A DNA stretch of 64,000 nt, from contig NZ_JACAXB010000013.1 in NCBI RefSeq assembly GCF_013391415.1, positions 186,001-250,000 of the forward strand, written 5' to 3'. A program made the translations under genes and the position numbers. Of the stretch, positions 44,755 through 54,248 are shown piece by piece (the first letter of the stretch is position 1; each line of letters begins with the position of its first letter). Origin of the DNA: Aquitalea sp. LB_tupeE. Its GTDB lineage: Bacteria; Pseudomonadota; Gammaproteobacteria; Burkholderiales; Chromobacteriaceae. The notes below the pieces were generated by a model that saw only the letters and a program-made list of their open reading frames with translations, was not told the DNA's origin and ran no database searches.

Positions 44755-46374
44755 TTAGTGCTGGATGATGTAGAGGTCCTTGCCGCGGTAGCGGTCCATC
44801 GGGTTCTTGCCATAGCCACCCACATAGGACTTCACCAGACGCGGTGCGGTGTATTGCAACAGCGGGATCATCGGATAGTCATCCATGATCATCTTCACCG
44901 CCTGGGTGAACAGTTGCTTGCGCTTAGCCTGATCGGTGGTGTCGCTACCTTGCTTGATCAGTGCTTCGGCCTTGGCATTGCAGTTCTTGTTGTCGTTCTG
45001 GTCGTTGTCACACTGTACCAGCGCGAGGAAGGTGGTGGCGTCGTTGTAGTCGGCGTTCCAGCCATTACGGGCGATCTGGTAATCGGCATCGTGACGCTTC
45101 TTCAGCAGTACCTTGAACTCCAGGCTTTCCAGCTCGGTGTTCAGGCCCAGCTTGGACTTCCATTCGGCAGCGGCAAAGATGGCCATCTTCTTGTGGTAGT
45201 CACTGGTGTTGTAGACAAACTTCAGCTTGGTGCCAGGCTGTACACCGGCCTGGGCCAGCAGCTTCTTGGCCTCTTCCACACGTTTGGCCATCGGCCATTT
45301 TGCCCAGTCATAGCTGGTGACATCGGCACCGGCAGTACCGGTAACGATAACGCTATAGGCCGGAGACTGGCCGTCGGCAGTCACTTTCTTGGCCAGGATG
45401 TCACGGTCGATCACCATGGACAGTGCCTTGCGCACGCGCACGTCTTTGAGCAGCGGGTCCTTGTTGTTCAGCGAGTAGTAACGCAGGCCCAGGAAAGGCG
45501 CATTGCGGATTTCCTTCGGATACTGGGTCTTGTACTTGTCATAGGTGCCGGACGGCAGTTCCAGTACCCAGTCGTTTTCGCCGGATTCATACAGCTTCAC
45601 GTCAGCGTTGTGGTCTTCGATCGGCAGATAGGTAATCTTGCCCAGCTGCACGTTCTTCACGTCCCAGTACTGGGCGTTCTTTTCCACTACCACCTTGCTG
45701 TTGACCTGCCAGTCCTTCAGCGCAAACGCGCCGTTGGAAATCATCTTGCCCGGCTTGGTCCAGTCCTTGCCGAACTTGTCGATGGTGGCCTTGGGCAGCG
45801 GAGCCAGCTGGGTATTGGCGACCAGCGACGGCATGAACGGTACCGGGTACGGGGTTTGTACTTCCAGCGTGTACTTGTCCACGGCCTTCACGCCCAGGGC
45901 AGAAGCGGGCTTCTTGCCTTCGGTGATTTCCTTGCCGTTCAGGATGAAGATGCCATAGGTAGAGGCATAGGGAGATGCAGTCTTGGGCTCGACAAAACGC
46001 TGCCAGCCATAAACAAAATCGCTCGCGGTCACAGCGGAACCATCCGACCACTTGGCATTCTTGCGCAGCTTGAATACCCAGGTGTTGGGGCTGGTCTGTT
46101 TCCAGGACTCGGCTACACCCGGCACGACCTTGCCAAAGCTGTCGGTGGCGGTGAGGCCTTCAAACAGGTCGGCGGTAATGGTGTTGGCCGGTACCGATTC
46201 GGCCAGCACCGGGTCCAGCGACTCGGGCTCGGAACCGGTGTTACGGGTGAGTTCCTGCTTGGCAGCCAGTTTGACACCAGCCGGTACCTGCGCGGCCAGG
46301 GCCAGGCCGGAGCAAGCAGCCAGCGCCAGCGCCACTGCGGATGCGGTCATACGGAGCGATTTATTGTGATGCAT
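44755..46374 (-). CDS. oppA: Periplasmic oligopeptide-binding protein OppA
   Basis: This 539-residue protein binds peptides and passes them to OppBCDF. The N-terminal signal region contains ALAACSGLALAAQ, which ends in a normal AxA cleavage site; the cysteine could instead be read as a lipobox, but E. coli OppA is soluble. The mature part follows the SBP_bac_5 pattern, including RNTGSEPESLDPVLAESVP, FELRK-like VFKLRKNAKWSDGSAVTASDFVYGW and the late NGWNADYNDATTFLALV. It ends VGGYGKNPMDRYRGKDLYIIQH. AGGAG lies nine bases before the ATG. Confidence 0.94.
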   Translation of the reverse strand: MHHNKSLRMTASAVALALAACSGLALAAQVPAGVKLAAKQELTRNTGSEPESLDPVLAESVPANTITADLFEGLTATDSFGKVVPGVAESWKQTSPNTWVFKLRKNAKWSDGSAVTASDFVYGWQRFVEPKTASPYASTYGIFILNGKEITEGKKPASALGVKAVDKYTLEVQTPYPVPFMPSLVANTQLAPLPKATIDKFGKDWTKPGKMISNGAFALKDWQVNSKVVVEKNAQYWDVKNVQLGKITYLPIEDHNADVKLYESGENDWVLELPSGTYDKYKTQYPKEIRNAPFLGLRYYSLNNKDPLLKDVRVRKALSMVIDRDILAKKVTADGQSPAYSVIVTGTAGADVTSYDWAKWPMAKRVEEAKKLLAQAGVQPGTKLKFVYNTSDYHKKMAIFAAAEWKSKLGLNTELESLEFKVLLKKRHDADYQIARNGWNADYNDATTFLALVQCDNDQNDNKNCNAKAEALIKQGSDTTDQAKRKQLFTQAVKMIMDDYPMIPLLQYTAPRLVKSYVGGYGKNPMDRYRGKDLYIIQH

Positions 46375-46476
46375 TCGCCTATTCTCCTGTTCTGTAGAAC
46401 CCCGCTTATTGCGGGTGTGTAATTGGCCCGGATTATGTCCGGCATTTTCCGTTTAACTGTCCGAAACGGACGGCAA

Positions 46477-46506
46477 ATTATGCGCCAGCGGTTTTGCAAT
46501 TCTCAA
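46477..46506 (-). promoter_or_regulatory. Candidate oppA promoter
   Basis: On the minus strand TTGAGA (46501-46506) and CATAAT (46477-46482) are separated by 18 bp. The start of transcription would be near 46470, giving a leader of about 95 nt. The leader contains a small hairpin (CCGGA-TTATG-TCCGG) near 46427-46441. Confidence 0.45.
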
Positions 46507-46891
46507 GCCTCACTAGAAACAATATGACAATCGTTTTGCAAAATCCGTGTCATTTCAACGACTAGGCCTTTTTTTTCAGCATTTTTGCGCAATATTTCAA
46601 CAGCAACAGCAACAAAACCCACACCATCCATGAGCAATGGTATTGGCTGGTATTAATATCTTGCATGCATGGCTTATTTAAATGGCAGTCTGCCCGGCAG
46701 CACCCATTCAATATCCACGTTTTATACCTTCGGCATTAATGTGGCCGCCAATCCGCCTCATAGGGACGTGGGCAAAAAACATGGAAATATCCTGTAAAGC
46801 CAGGTGGTGCGCGACTGGCAAGGTGGCCATGACGGCAGATGCGCAAGCCCAGCGACTCGGACAAATTGTCTGACAGCCTGGCAGATCCAAT

Positions 46892-46920
46892 AAAAAAAGC
46901 TCCCATGCGGGAGCTTTTTT
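46892..46920. terminator. Rho-independent terminator of pyrC (bidirectional form)
   Basis: GCTCCC (46899-46904) and GGGAGC (46909-46914) pair around ATGC. A7 on the left and T6 on the right extend the stem and give a T-run in either direction. Confidence 0.88.
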
Positions 46921-46943
46921 ACAACGGTCGGGCCAGGATGGAA

Positions 46944-47978
46944 TCAGTCCAGCATGCGCCACTGAATGGCTTCGCCCGCGCGCAACGGCACCAGCACATC
47001 ATCGCCATAGGCCAGTTCCGCCGGCACGGTCCAGCTTTCCTTCACCAGGGTAATGGTGTCGGCATTGGGGGCCAGGCCGTAGAAAGCCGGGCCGTTCAGG
47101 CTGGCAAAGGCTTCCAGCTTGTCCAGCGCACCGGCCGCTTCAAACGCTTCGGCATACAGTTCGATAGCCGCATTGGCGGTATACATGCCGGCACAGCCAC
47201 AAGCAGCTTCCTTGGCGTGACGGGCATGCGGTGCGCTGTCGGTGCCGAGGAAGAACTTGGCCGAACCGGAGGTGGCGGCGGCGACCAGCGCCTGGCGGTG
47301 CAATTCGCGCTTCAGCACCGGCAAACAGTAATGATGCGGACGGATGCCACCAACAAAGATGGCGTTGCGGTTCATCAGCAGGTGATGCGCGGTGATGGTG
47401 GCGGCAATATTGTCCGGCGCGCTGGCCACATATTCGGCGGCATCCTTGGTGGTGATGTGTTCGAACACCACGCGCAGCGACGGCAGGCGGGCCAAGAGCG
47501 GCTGGAATACCTGTTCGATGAACACCGCTTCGCGGTCGAAGATGTCGATGGCGGAGTCCGTCACTTCACCATGTACCAGCAGCGGCATGCCGCATTCGGC
47601 CATGGCTTCCAGCGCGGGCATGGCTTTATCAATGCTGCTGACGCCAAAGTCGGAATTGGTGGTGGCACCGGCCGGATACAGCTTGATGCCATGCACGAAA
47701 CCACTGGCGCGCGCCTTGCGTACTTCTTCGGCACTGGTGTTGTCGGTGAGGTAAAGCGTCATCAGCGGTTCTAAGCGGCTGCCGGCCGGCAATGCGGCCA
47801 GAATACGCTCGCGATAGGCGGCGGCAGCTTCCACCGTGGTCACCGGGGGTTTCAGGTTCGGCATGATGATGGCACGGCCCATCTGGCGGGCAGTGTCGGG
47901 CAGTACGGCAGCCAGGGCTGCGCCATCGCGCAGGTGCAGGTGCCAGTCGTCGGGGCGGATCAGGGTCAGTGTCGTCAT
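46944..47978 (-). CDS. pyrC: Dihydroorotase PyrC
   Basis: This 344-residue zinc enzyme closes carbamoyl aspartate to dihydroorotate, the third step of pyrimidine synthesis. It is of the E. coli-like class II. The metal-binding start is [16 protein letters not shown] (HxH near residues 13-15), and [10 protein letters not shown] is near 43. The carboxylated lysine should be in [16 protein letters not shown] near 100, and the catalytic aspartate lies in [15 protein letters not shown] near 247. A longer frame upstream to 48158 is an artefact; ATG (47976-47978) is the family start. It lies 58 bp after the TusA-like gene. Confidence 0.95.
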   Translation of the reverse strand: MTTLTLIRPDDWHLHLRDGAALAAVLPDTARQMGRAIIMPNLKPPVTTVEAAAAYRERILAALPAGSRLEPLMTLYLTDNTSAEEVRKARASGFVHGIKLYPAGATTNSDFGVSSIDKAMPALEAMAECGMPLLVHGEVTDSAIDIFDREAVFIEQVFQPLLARLPSLRVVFEHITTKDAAEYVASAPDNIAATITAHHLLMNRNAIFVGGIRPHHYCLPVLKRELHRQALVAAATSGSAKFFLGTDSAPHARHAKEAACGCAGMYTANAAIELYAEAFEAAGALDKLEAFASLNGPAFYGLAPNADTITLVKESWTVPAELAYGDDVLVPLRAGEAIQWRMLD

Positions 47979-48036
47979 GCGCTCGGGCTCTATGTCGGGT
48001 CTATGTCTGGGCTGGCAGTATCGGTTGCGATCAGGC

Positions 48037-48267
48037 TTACTTGCGACGCAGCACCATGCGGAACTTCCCTTCCGCCGTGGTGGTGGACTCCAGCAAGGCA
48101 TTGCCGGTCTGGCGGCAAAAAGCCTCGAAATCCTTGGGGGCACCGGCATCGGTGGCAATCACTTCCAGCACGCTGCCGCTTGCCATGTCGGCCAGCGCCT
48201 TCTTGGCGCGCAGGATGGGCAAGGGACAGTTGAGGCCGGACAGGTCAATCAGGCGGTCGGGAGTCAT
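48037..48267 (-). CDS. TusA/SirA-family sulfurtransferase-like protein
   Basis: This 76-residue protein has the family motif [20 protein letters not shown] (the CPxP cysteine at residue 14) and the compact fold of TusA. TusA relays persulfide sulfur for tRNA thiolation and other pathways; many paralogues act with other partners. A second cysteine lies in EAFCRQTGN. It is co-directional with and just upstream of pyrC, which suggests co-transcription rather than a shared pathway. Confidence 0.88.
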   Translation of the reverse strand: MTPDRLIDLSGLNCPLPILRAKKALADMASGSVLEVIATDAGAPKDFEAFCRQTGNALLESTTTAEGKFRMVLRRK

Positions 48268-48384
48268 GGGGCGTGTCGCTCAGTCTTTACGTTACAATGC
48301 ACAGGTGAAGGCAGTATTCTACCGGCTATCTATCCGAGTAGTTTACGCCACCCGTCAAGCCCTTCCCAAATCGGAATGCCCGCC

Positions 48385-49164
48385 ATGTGCGTGATTGCTT
48401 TTGCCTACAAGATGCCCGGTCTGGGCCAGTTGGTTTTGCTGGCCAACCGCGACGAATACTATGCCCGCCCGGCCGCAGCGCTGGACTGGTGGGAAGGCCA
48501 TACCGACACCCTGGGCGGGCGCGACCTGCAAGCCGGCGGCAGCTGGCTGATGGTGGATGGCCGTGGCCGCTTTGCCGCGCTGACCAACTTCCGCGAAGGC
48601 TATGGCAAGAGCGGGGAACGCTCGCGCGGCGAGCTGGTCCAGCGCTTTGTCACTGGTGATGACGACCCCTTTGCCTTTGCCGACTGGCTGCGCGACAACC
48701 ACCAGCACTATGCCCCGTTCAACCTGCTGTACGGCAAGGTGGACGACCTGTTCCACTTTCACAGCCGTGGCGCGCGCATTGCCCGGGTGACACCCGGCAT
48801 CCACACCCTGTCCAATGCCACGCTGGACACCCCGTGGTTCAAGAGCGAACGGCTGGCCGAACACTTGCGCGGCCTGCGCCGTCCGCCCGGCGAGGATGAA
48901 GCCTTTGGCTGGCTGGCCGACGCCACCTCCGCCGGGCCGGGCCAACTGCCCAACACCGGGGTGGGGCTGGCGCTGGAAAAGGTCTTGTCACCGGTTTTCA
49001 TTCAGGGCCGCGACTACGGCACCCGCGCATCGATGCTGCTCAACGTATCGGCCCGTGGTGATGTAAGCTTGTCCGAACTTTCCTGGGGGCTGGCCGGCCG
49101 TGAAGCCGGTCGCCGCCGTTATACCATCCGGCCGGGGCAAATCCAGCACCCGGCCAAGCCTTGA
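48385..49164 (+). CDS. NRDE / TANGO2 family protein
   Basis: This 259-residue protein matches the NRDE (TANGO2) family. It begins with MCVIAFAYK and has the signature LVLLANRDEYYARPAAALDWW near 16-36. DLQAGGSWLMVDGRGRFAALTNFRE follows near 50-74. Members start with Met-Cys, and the N-terminal cysteine is suspected to be catalytic as in Ntn hydrolases. Therefore ATG 48385 is preferred over an ATG three codons upstream at 48376. The eukaryotic relative has been linked to lipid or heme handling, but the bacterial role is unknown. Confidence 0.85.
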   Translation: MCVIAFAYKMPGLGQLVLLANRDEYYARPAAALDWWEGHTDTLGGRDLQAGGSWLMVDGRGRFAALTNFREGYGKSGERSRGELVQRFVTGDDDPFAFADWLRDNHQHYAPFNLLYGKVDDLFHFHSRGARIARVTPGIHTLSNATLDTPWFKSERLAEHLRGLRRPPGEDEAFGWLADATSAGPGQLPNTGVGLALEKVLSPVFIQGRDYGTRASMLLNVSARGDVSLSELSWGLAGREAGRRRYTIRPGQIQHPAKP

Positions 49165-49177
49165 GCAGGAGATGTGC

Positions 49178-49699
49178 GTGAATCTGTCCCGATTTGGTCT
49201 GGCCCTGGCCGGACTGCTGCTGGCCCTGGCTGCCCAGGCCAGCGAATACAACAAGGGCTTCAACAACACCAACTACGCGCTGGAAGACCTAAAGCCCTGG
49301 GAAGAAGGCAAATACAGCATCCCGGCTTATCCTGCGGCACCTGACTGGATTGGTTTTTATGTCGGCCCGGAAGTGGCCAACAAATACTTTGCCGACAGCA
49401 AAAGCATGACTGTGGGTGAAGATGGTGTGGTACGACTGATCTTGCGCGTGCAAAGCCCGGCCGGTGCCGAAAACCTCAGTGTGGAAGGCATTCAGTGCAG
49501 CGCCAACACCTACCGCAGCTACGCTTTTGGCGACAGCATCAACAAACGCTGGATTGAATCCATGCGCGAGGAATGGCGCAAGATTGAATACGATGACAAG
49601 GCCCGCCGTGCCCTGCGCGAGGACCTGTGTGTAGACAAGACCGCGCCGAAATCCGCCGAACAGGCGGTCAAGCTGCTGCGTGCCGCCCCCTGGCGCTGA
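49178..49699 (+). CDS. CNP1-like family secreted protein
   Basis: This 173-residue protein has a signal peptide (VNLSRFGLALAGLLLALAAQA, residues 1-21). The mature domain resembles the betaproteobacterial CNP1-like family: WEEGKYSIPAYPAAPDWIGFYV, FADSKSMTVGEDGVVRLILRVQS and NLSVEGIQCSANTYRSYAFG. The start is probably GTG 49178, because AGGAG lies six bases upstream. The ATG at 49172 directly abuts that site. The gene is 13 bp after the NRDE gene, so the two form an operon. The function is unknown; Cys pairs suggest a periplasmic disulfide. Confidence 0.75.
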   Translation: MNLSRFGLALAGLLLALAAQASEYNKGFNNTNYALEDLKPWEEGKYSIPAYPAAPDWIGFYVGPEVANKYFADSKSMTVGEDGVVRLILRVQSPAGAENLSVEGIQCSANTYRSYAFGDSINKRWIESMREEWRKIEYDDKARRALREDLCVDKTAPKSAEQAVKLLRAAPWR

Positions 49700-49838
49700 C
49701 AGCGGCGTTACGCACCGCAGGGTAATAGCCGACATTCCTGACGGTTGTTGCCCTGCTTGCACCAGCGCGGTGCATTCGCCATGACAAACAAGTGAATTTG
49801 GGTTATCAATAGGGCTTTACCCATTCTTTGGCCGTATT

Positions 49839-50753
49839 GTGTCTTCACCTGCTCCCTCCCCGCGCAGCGCCCTGGCGCTGGCCCAGTTCAAGATCCTGCT
49901 TTCCGCCCTCGGTTTTGGCAGCATGGCCATTCTGGCGCGCTTTGCCTATGCCGATGGCGTGTCCACCCCCAGCCTGCTGTTCCTGCGTTTTTTCCTGGCT
50001 GGCGTGCTGCTATTGCCCTGGGTACTGTGGAAAAAACTGCCGTGGCCACGCGGACGGGCGCTGCTGGTGCTGATCGCCATGGGCAGCATGGGCTATGCCG
50101 GCATGGCCGCCTGTTATTTTTCCGGCTTGCACTATGCCAGCGCCGGCACCATCGCCCTGCTGCTCTACCTGTTTCCCGCCATCGTGCTGGTGCTGTCCAC
50201 CTTGCTGCTGGGCGAGCGCTTTACTGCACGACGCCTGCTGGCACTGGCGTTGGCGCTGGGTGGACTGGTCATCACCATAGGGCTGGAACTGAGTGCGCAG
50301 CCCCTGGGACTGCTGCTGGGCCTGGTCTCGGCCATCATTTATTCGCTGTACATCCTGGCGGGCAGCCGCTACACCAGCGAGTGTGACCCGCTGAGTTCCG
50401 CCTGCGTGGTGGTGTTTTCCGCTGCCAGCTGCTACGGGCTATATCTGGCCAGTACCGGTTTTCATGGCCCGGCCAGCCTGCACGGCTGGCTGTCGGTATT
50501 GGGCATTGCTTGCTTGGGCACAGTAGCCGCACTGGCACTGTTTCTGTCCGGACTGGCCAAAACCGGAGCCACCCAGGCCTCGCTGATCTCCACTGCCGAA
50601 CCAGTCGTCACCATCCTGCTGGCCTGGCTGCTGCTGGGTGAACCGCTGGGCTGGAGCCAGGCGCTGGGAGGCGGGCTGATTCTGGCTGCAGTGGTGTTGA
50701 TCAGCCGCGAAGCACGGCCGGAGCAGGTGCAACTGACCGAGCTGCATGACTAA
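49839..50753 (+). CDS. EamA/DMT-superfamily transporter
   Basis: This 304-residue inner-membrane protein has ten hydrophobic helices in two EamA repeats. The first half contains SLLFLRFFLAGVLLLPWVLW and YASAGTIALLLYLFPAIVLVL; the second half contains GATQASLISTAEPVVTILLAWLLLGEPLGW. These are typical of drug/metabolite exporters of this family. The substrate cannot be told. Translation appears to start at GTG 49839 (MSSPAPSPRSAL). Confidence 0.85.
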   Translation: MSSPAPSPRSALALAQFKILLSALGFGSMAILARFAYADGVSTPSLLFLRFFLAGVLLLPWVLWKKLPWPRGRALLVLIAMGSMGYAGMAACYFSGLHYASAGTIALLLYLFPAIVLVLSTLLLGERFTARRLLALALALGGLVITIGLELSAQPLGLLLGLVSAIIYSLYILAGSRYTSECDPLSSACVVVFSAASCYGLYLASTGFHGPASLHGWLSVLGIACLGTVAALALFLSGLAKTGATQASLISTAEPVVTILLAWLLLGEPLGWSQALGGGLILAAVVLISREARPEQVQLTELHD

Positions 50754-50779
50754 AACCGGATGATACAAAGGGAACATCA

Positions 50780-51178
50780 ATGAAATACGGTCTGACCGGC
50801 CTGCTGTTGGCAGGACTATGTAGCAATATGGTGCTGGCCGCTGACGAGCATTGCCAGAATGCCATGACGCAGACCGACATGAATGTGTGTGCAGCCAAGC
50901 TGCATGATCTGGCTGATACACAGCTGAACAGCCTCTACAAGCAGTACCGCCAGCGCTTGGCTGCCGACGACCAGCAACGACTGACTGTTGCCCAGCGTGC
51001 CTGGATAGGCTACCGCGATGCCGCTTGCCGCTTTGAAACCGCCCAGGTCAGTGGTGGCAGCATCTTCCCGACCATCTGGTTGCAGTGCCTGACTGGCAAG
51101 ACGGAGACACGCATCAAGGAGCTGCAAAAACTGCTGCAATGCAAGGAAGGCGATCTGGACTGCCCTTCACTTCAATAA
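50780..51178 (+). CDS. Secreted LprI-N/DUF1311-domain protein
   Basis: This 132-residue protein has a signal peptide (cut near VLA, residue 20). The LprI_N/DUF1311 domain follows, with the four-cysteine pattern HCQNAMTQTDMNVCAAKLHD, AACRFE and WLQCLTGK. The segment AQRAWIGYRDAACRFE is diagnostic. Some members inhibit lysozyme. The extra C-terminal CKEGDLDCPSLQ adds another cysteine pair. It is 26 bp after the transporter gene. Confidence 0.85.
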   Translation: MKYGLTGLLLAGLCSNMVLAADEHCQNAMTQTDMNVCAAKLHDLADTQLNSLYKQYRQRLAADDQQRLTVAQRAWIGYRDAACRFETAQVSGGSIFPTIWLQCLTGKTETRIKELQKLLQCKEGDLDCPSLQ

Positions 51179-51212
51179 AACACTACAAGCCATGCCGGAG
51201 CATGCAAGTGGC

Positions 51213-51692
51213 TCAAGACCCGGCCTGCCAATGCCCGCTCTTGCCACCTTCTTTTTCCAGCAGCTGCACGGCGTTAATCACCATGCCACGGTCCACCGCC
51301 TTGCACATATCGTAAATGGTGAGGAGGCCGACGCTGGCTGCGGTAAGGGCTTCCATTTCCACCCCGGTCTGGCCGCTGCACTCGGCAGTCACGGTAATAC
51401 CGACACTGCTGGCGGCTTCGTCCAGCGCAAATTCGACAGCCACGCGGGTGAGTGCAATGGGGTGACACAGCGGGATCAGGTCGGCAGTGCGTTTGGAAGC
51501 CATGATGGCGGCGATGCGGGCAATGCCCAGCACGTCGCCTTTTTTATGATGGCCATCGCGAATCAAGGCCAGGGTGGCGGGCAGCATGCGGATACTGCCG
51601 TGTGCCACCGCACGGCGGCGCGTGACCTCTTTGTCACCCACGTCCACCATGTGGGCCTGGCCACTGGCGTCGAAATGAGTCAGTCCGGGCAT
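51213..51692 (-). CDS. moaC: Cyclic pyranopterin monophosphate synthase MoaC
   Basis: This 159-residue enzyme acts with MoaA in the first stage of molybdenum cofactor synthesis. It has the family segments [18 protein letters not shown] near 15-32, [20 protein letters not shown] near 50-69 and [13 protein letters not shown] near 72-84. [27 protein letters not shown] lies near 110-136. ATG (51690-51692) has GGAGG upstream; a longer frame to 51836 is not needed. No other moa genes are nearby. Confidence 0.95.
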   Translation of the reverse strand: MPGLTHFDASGQAHMVDVGDKEVTRRRAVAHGSIRMLPATLALIRDGHHKKGDVLGIARIAAIMASKRTADLIPLCHPIALTRVAVEFALDEAASSVGITVTAECSGQTGVEMEALTAASVGLLTIYDMCKAVDRGMVINAVQLLEKEGGKSGHWQAGS

Positions 51693-51754
51693 GAAAACCT
51701 CCAGCAAGCGGCAGCGCTGACTGCCATCTGATTTGAATGGCTGGCAGTGTGCGG

Positions 51755-51937
51755 CTAACGGATCAATTTGCCAATCAGCCAGAAGAGGGAGAGCAGCAAG
51801 CCCACGCCGCCCGTCCATTTGCACAGCCGCAGGCAACGCCTCAGGTAGCGCGGATTACGGGTGAGCGCATAGCTGATGGACGCCCAGCCGAAGGCCAGGA
51901 TGATGACAATCGCCCACAAGCGCCACCACAGCAGCAT
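51755..51937 (-). CDS. 60-residue membrane protein downstream of lpxC
   Basis: This small protein is nearly all hydrophobic, with two predicted helices ([21 protein letters not shown] and [19 protein letters not shown]) and a basic loop between them. Its ATG (51935-51937) lies only 2 bp after the lpxC stop, so it is probably translated with lpxC. No family is recognised. Confidence 0.6.
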   Translation of the reverse strand: MLLWWRLWAIVIILAFGWASISYALTRNPRYLRRCLRLCKWTGGVGLLLSLFWLIGKLIR

Positions 51938-51939
51938 GC

Positions 51940-52854
51940 TTACACCACCTCGGGCAGGCGATGGAAGCTGGAGGGTGCATCCAGCGGGTCGACAAAGCTG
52001 GCGTATTCCCAGGCATCCGGGGTTTCCAGCAGTTTGCGCAGCAGCTTGTTGTTCATCGCATGGCCGGATTTATGGCCGGAGAAGGCGGCAATCAGCGGGT
52101 GGCCGACAATATAGAGGTCGCCGATGGCGTCCAGAATCTTGTGACGCACGAATTCATCGGGGAAGCGCAGGCCTTCCGGATTGAGCACGTATTCATCATC
52201 AATCACGATGGCGTTATCCAGGCTGCCGCCCAAGCCCAGTCCATGCTGGCGCATGTATTCCACTTCATGCATGAAGCCGAAGGTGCGGGCACGGCTGATT
52301 TCATCCAGATAAGAGCTGCTGGCAAAGTCGATTTCGACTTTTTGCGGTGCCAGATTGAAAGCCGGGTGATTGAATTCGATGGACAGGGTGATCTTGAAGC
52401 CGTCCATCGGGTCCAACCTGACCCATTTGTCGCCTTCGACGATTTCCACCGGCTGTTTCACCCGGATGAAGCGTTTGGGCACGGACTGCTCGACCACACC
52501 AGCACTTTGCAGCAGGTAAATGAAGGGGGCGGCGGAGCCATCCATGATGGGGATTTCCGCCGCCGTCACCTCGACTACAAGGTTGTCGATGCCAAAGCCG
52601 GCAAAGGCTGACATCAAATGCTCGATCGTGCCGACACGCACGCCGGTGTCTGTCACCAGCGTGGAGGAGAGGCGCGTGTCGTTGACGAGCGCAGGCTCGA
52701 CTTTCACATCCACCGGCTCGGGCAAGTCGGTTCGGCGAAAGACGATGCCGGTGTCGGGCGCTGCCGGCAGCAGGGTGAGTTTCACCCGCTCGCCAGAATG
52801 CAAGCCGACACCTGTGGCGCTGATCGCTTGTTTTAGCGTGCGCTGGAATATCAT
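51940..52854 (-). CDS. lpxC: UDP-3-O-acyl-N-acetylglucosamine deacetylase LpxC
   Basis: This 304-residue zinc enzyme makes the committed step of lipid A synthesis. It begins [22 protein letters not shown]. The zinc ligands are in [13 protein letters not shown] (His near 79) and [23 protein letters not shown], where His near 238 and Asp near 242 and the general base His near 265 are expected. The [16 protein letters not shown] segment is intact. It lies 114 bp after ftsZ with its own candidate promoter. Confidence 0.96.
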   Translation of the reverse strand: MIFQRTLKQAISATGVGLHSGERVKLTLLPAAPDTGIVFRRTDLPEPVDVKVEPALVNDTRLSSTLVTDTGVRVGTIEHLMSAFAGFGIDNLVVEVTAAEIPIMDGSAAPFIYLLQSAGVVEQSVPKRFIRVKQPVEIVEGDKWVRLDPMDGFKITLSIEFNHPAFNLAPQKVEIDFASSSYLDEISRARTFGFMHEVEYMRQHGLGLGGSLDNAIVIDDEYVLNPEGLRFPDEFVRHKILDAIGDLYIVGHPLIAAFSGHKSGHAMNNKLLRKLLETPDAWEYASFVDPLDAPSSFHRLPEVV

Positions 52855-52869
52855 GTGAAGCTCTCAGGC

Positions 52870-52893
52870 AATCGGGAAAACCCGATTCTAGCA
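52870..52893 (-). promoter_or_regulatory. Candidate lpxC promoter overlapping a hairpin
   Basis: On the minus strand an extended -10, TGCTAGAAT (TAGAAT at 52885-52890), lies 31 bp before the lpxC ATG. It overlaps a perfect 7-bp hairpin AATCGGG (52870-52876) with CCCGATT (52881-52887). The -35 is not recognisable. The hairpin would be near the 5' end of the lpxC message. Confidence 0.4.
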
Positions 52894-52968
52894 CAGGCTG
52901 TCGCCATGCTTTATTGATTGCTCGTCACACGTTAATAGTATTTAACTATTTATCCTGGCAGACCTTTC

Positions 52969-54153
52969 TTAATCTGCCTGCTTGCGCAGGAAGGCCGGAA
53001 TGTCATAGCTGTCGCTCACTTCCGGGTTGGAGAAGTCGGTGGACGGCGCAGCGCGGCGACGGCCCTGACGCATGATGGCCGGGGTATCGAAATCGTCGTA
53101 GTTGATGACTTCCACCGCACGGTCGTCGGTGCCGGTCTTGACGATCTTGATGTACTCCGGACGCTCTTCGCGTACCGGCTTTTGCTGGCCCAGGCCGGTG
53201 GCAATCAGGGTCACACGGATGGTGTCTTCCGGCATTTCTTCCACTTCGGCGGTACCGAACTTGATCTGTGCATCTTCGTCGGCGTACTGACGGATGATGC
53301 CCATGATTTCGCGGTATTCGCTCATCTTCAGGCAACCCGGTGCGGTGGAGATGTTCACCAGCACGCCCCGTGCGCCTTCCAGGGTGATGTTGTCCAGCAG
53401 CGGGCTGGCTACGGCCTGCTCGGCGGCCACGCGGGCACGGTCGATGCCGGAGGCGTAGGCAGAACCCATCATCGCCAGGCCCATTTCACCCATTACGGTG
53501 CGTACGTCGGCAAAGTCGACGTTGATCAGGCCGGGGCAAGTAATCACTTCGGCGATACCGGCTACCGCGCCCTTGAGCACATCGTCAGCAGCACGGAAGG
53601 CTTCACGCATGGTCACGTCGTCGCCCAGCACTTCCATCAGCTTTTCGTTGGGGATGACAATCAGCGAGTCAACATGCTTTTTCAGGTCTTCGATACCGCT
53701 CTGGGCCACTTTCAGGCGCTTGCCTTCGTGTTCGAACGGACGGGTGACCACGCCTACGGTGAGGATGCCCAGTTCCTTGGCCACTTCAGCCACCACCGGG
53801 GCAGCACCGGTACCGGTACCACCGCCCATGCCGGCAGTCACGAACACCATATTGGCGCCACGCAGGGCGTCGGCAATGCGTTCGCGATCTTCCAGTGCGG
53901 CGCTGCGGCCCACTTCCGGGTTGGCACCGGCGCCCAGACCACGGGTCAGGTTGTTGCCCAGTTGCAGTTTCTGCGGCGACTTGTTGCGCTGCAGTGATTG
54001 CGCATCGGTATTGGCGCAGATGAATTCAACGCCATGCACATGGCTGCTGATCATGTTGTCGATGGCATTGCAACCGCCGCCACCTACACCGATCACTTTG
54101 ATCACAGCCGCGTTGGCGGTCTCTTGCATTACTTCAAAAACCATTCCGCTCAT
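52969..54153 (-). CDS. ftsZ: Cell division GTPase FtsZ
   Basis: This 394-residue protein forms the division ring. It has VIGVGGGGCNAIDNM near 19-33 and the tubulin signature GGGTGTGAAPVVAEVAKELG near 106-125. The T7-loop segment FADVRTVMGEMGLAMMGSAYASG contains the catalytic acidic residues. The C-terminal conserved peptide DIPAFLRKQAD, which binds FtsA and ZipA, is intact after a basic linker. ATG (54151-54153, MSGMVFEV) follows GGAGAGG. A longer frame to 54234 is unsupported. Confidence 0.97.
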   Translation of the reverse strand: MSGMVFEVMQETANAAVIKVIGVGGGGCNAIDNMISSHVHGVEFICANTDAQSLQRNKSPQKLQLGNNLTRGLGAGANPEVGRSAALEDRERIADALRGANMVFVTAGMGGGTGTGAAPVVAEVAKELGILTVGVVTRPFEHEGKRLKVAQSGIEDLKKHVDSLIVIPNEKLMEVLGDDVTMREAFRAADDVLKGAVAGIAEVITCPGLINVDFADVRTVMGEMGLAMMGSAYASGIDRARVAAEQAVASPLLDNITLEGARGVLVNISTAPGCLKMSEYREIMGIIRQYADEDAQIKFGTAEVEEMPEDTIRVTLIATGLGQQKPVREERPEYIKIVKTGTDDRAVEVINYDDFDTPAIMRQGRRRAAPSTDFSNPEVSDSYDIPAFLRKQAD

Positions 54154-54248
54154 TTGCCTCTCCTCAAGTTTAAGATGAGCTTGCATTCCACTATTTACTG
54201 CTGCCCGAAAAACAAAAATCACAGCAGCGGCCACCCGGCCGCCGTTGC

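Larger units (their letters stand above)
46375..46943. other. 569-bp intergenic region between oppA and pyrC
   Basis: The half nearest oppA holds its likely promoter and leader, and the middle (46500-46690) is AT-rich. A 63-codon plus frame (46682-46873) and an 84-codon minus frame (46708-46962) overlap each other. Neither has a ribosome-binding site or a recognisable domain, so I do not call them. The pyrC terminator is at 46892-46920. Confidence 0.5.

Noticed and set aside
46708-46962. 84-codon minus-strand frame between pyrC and oppA
   Set aside because: It runs across the pyrC terminator and into the end of pyrC, and has no start signal or recognisable domain.
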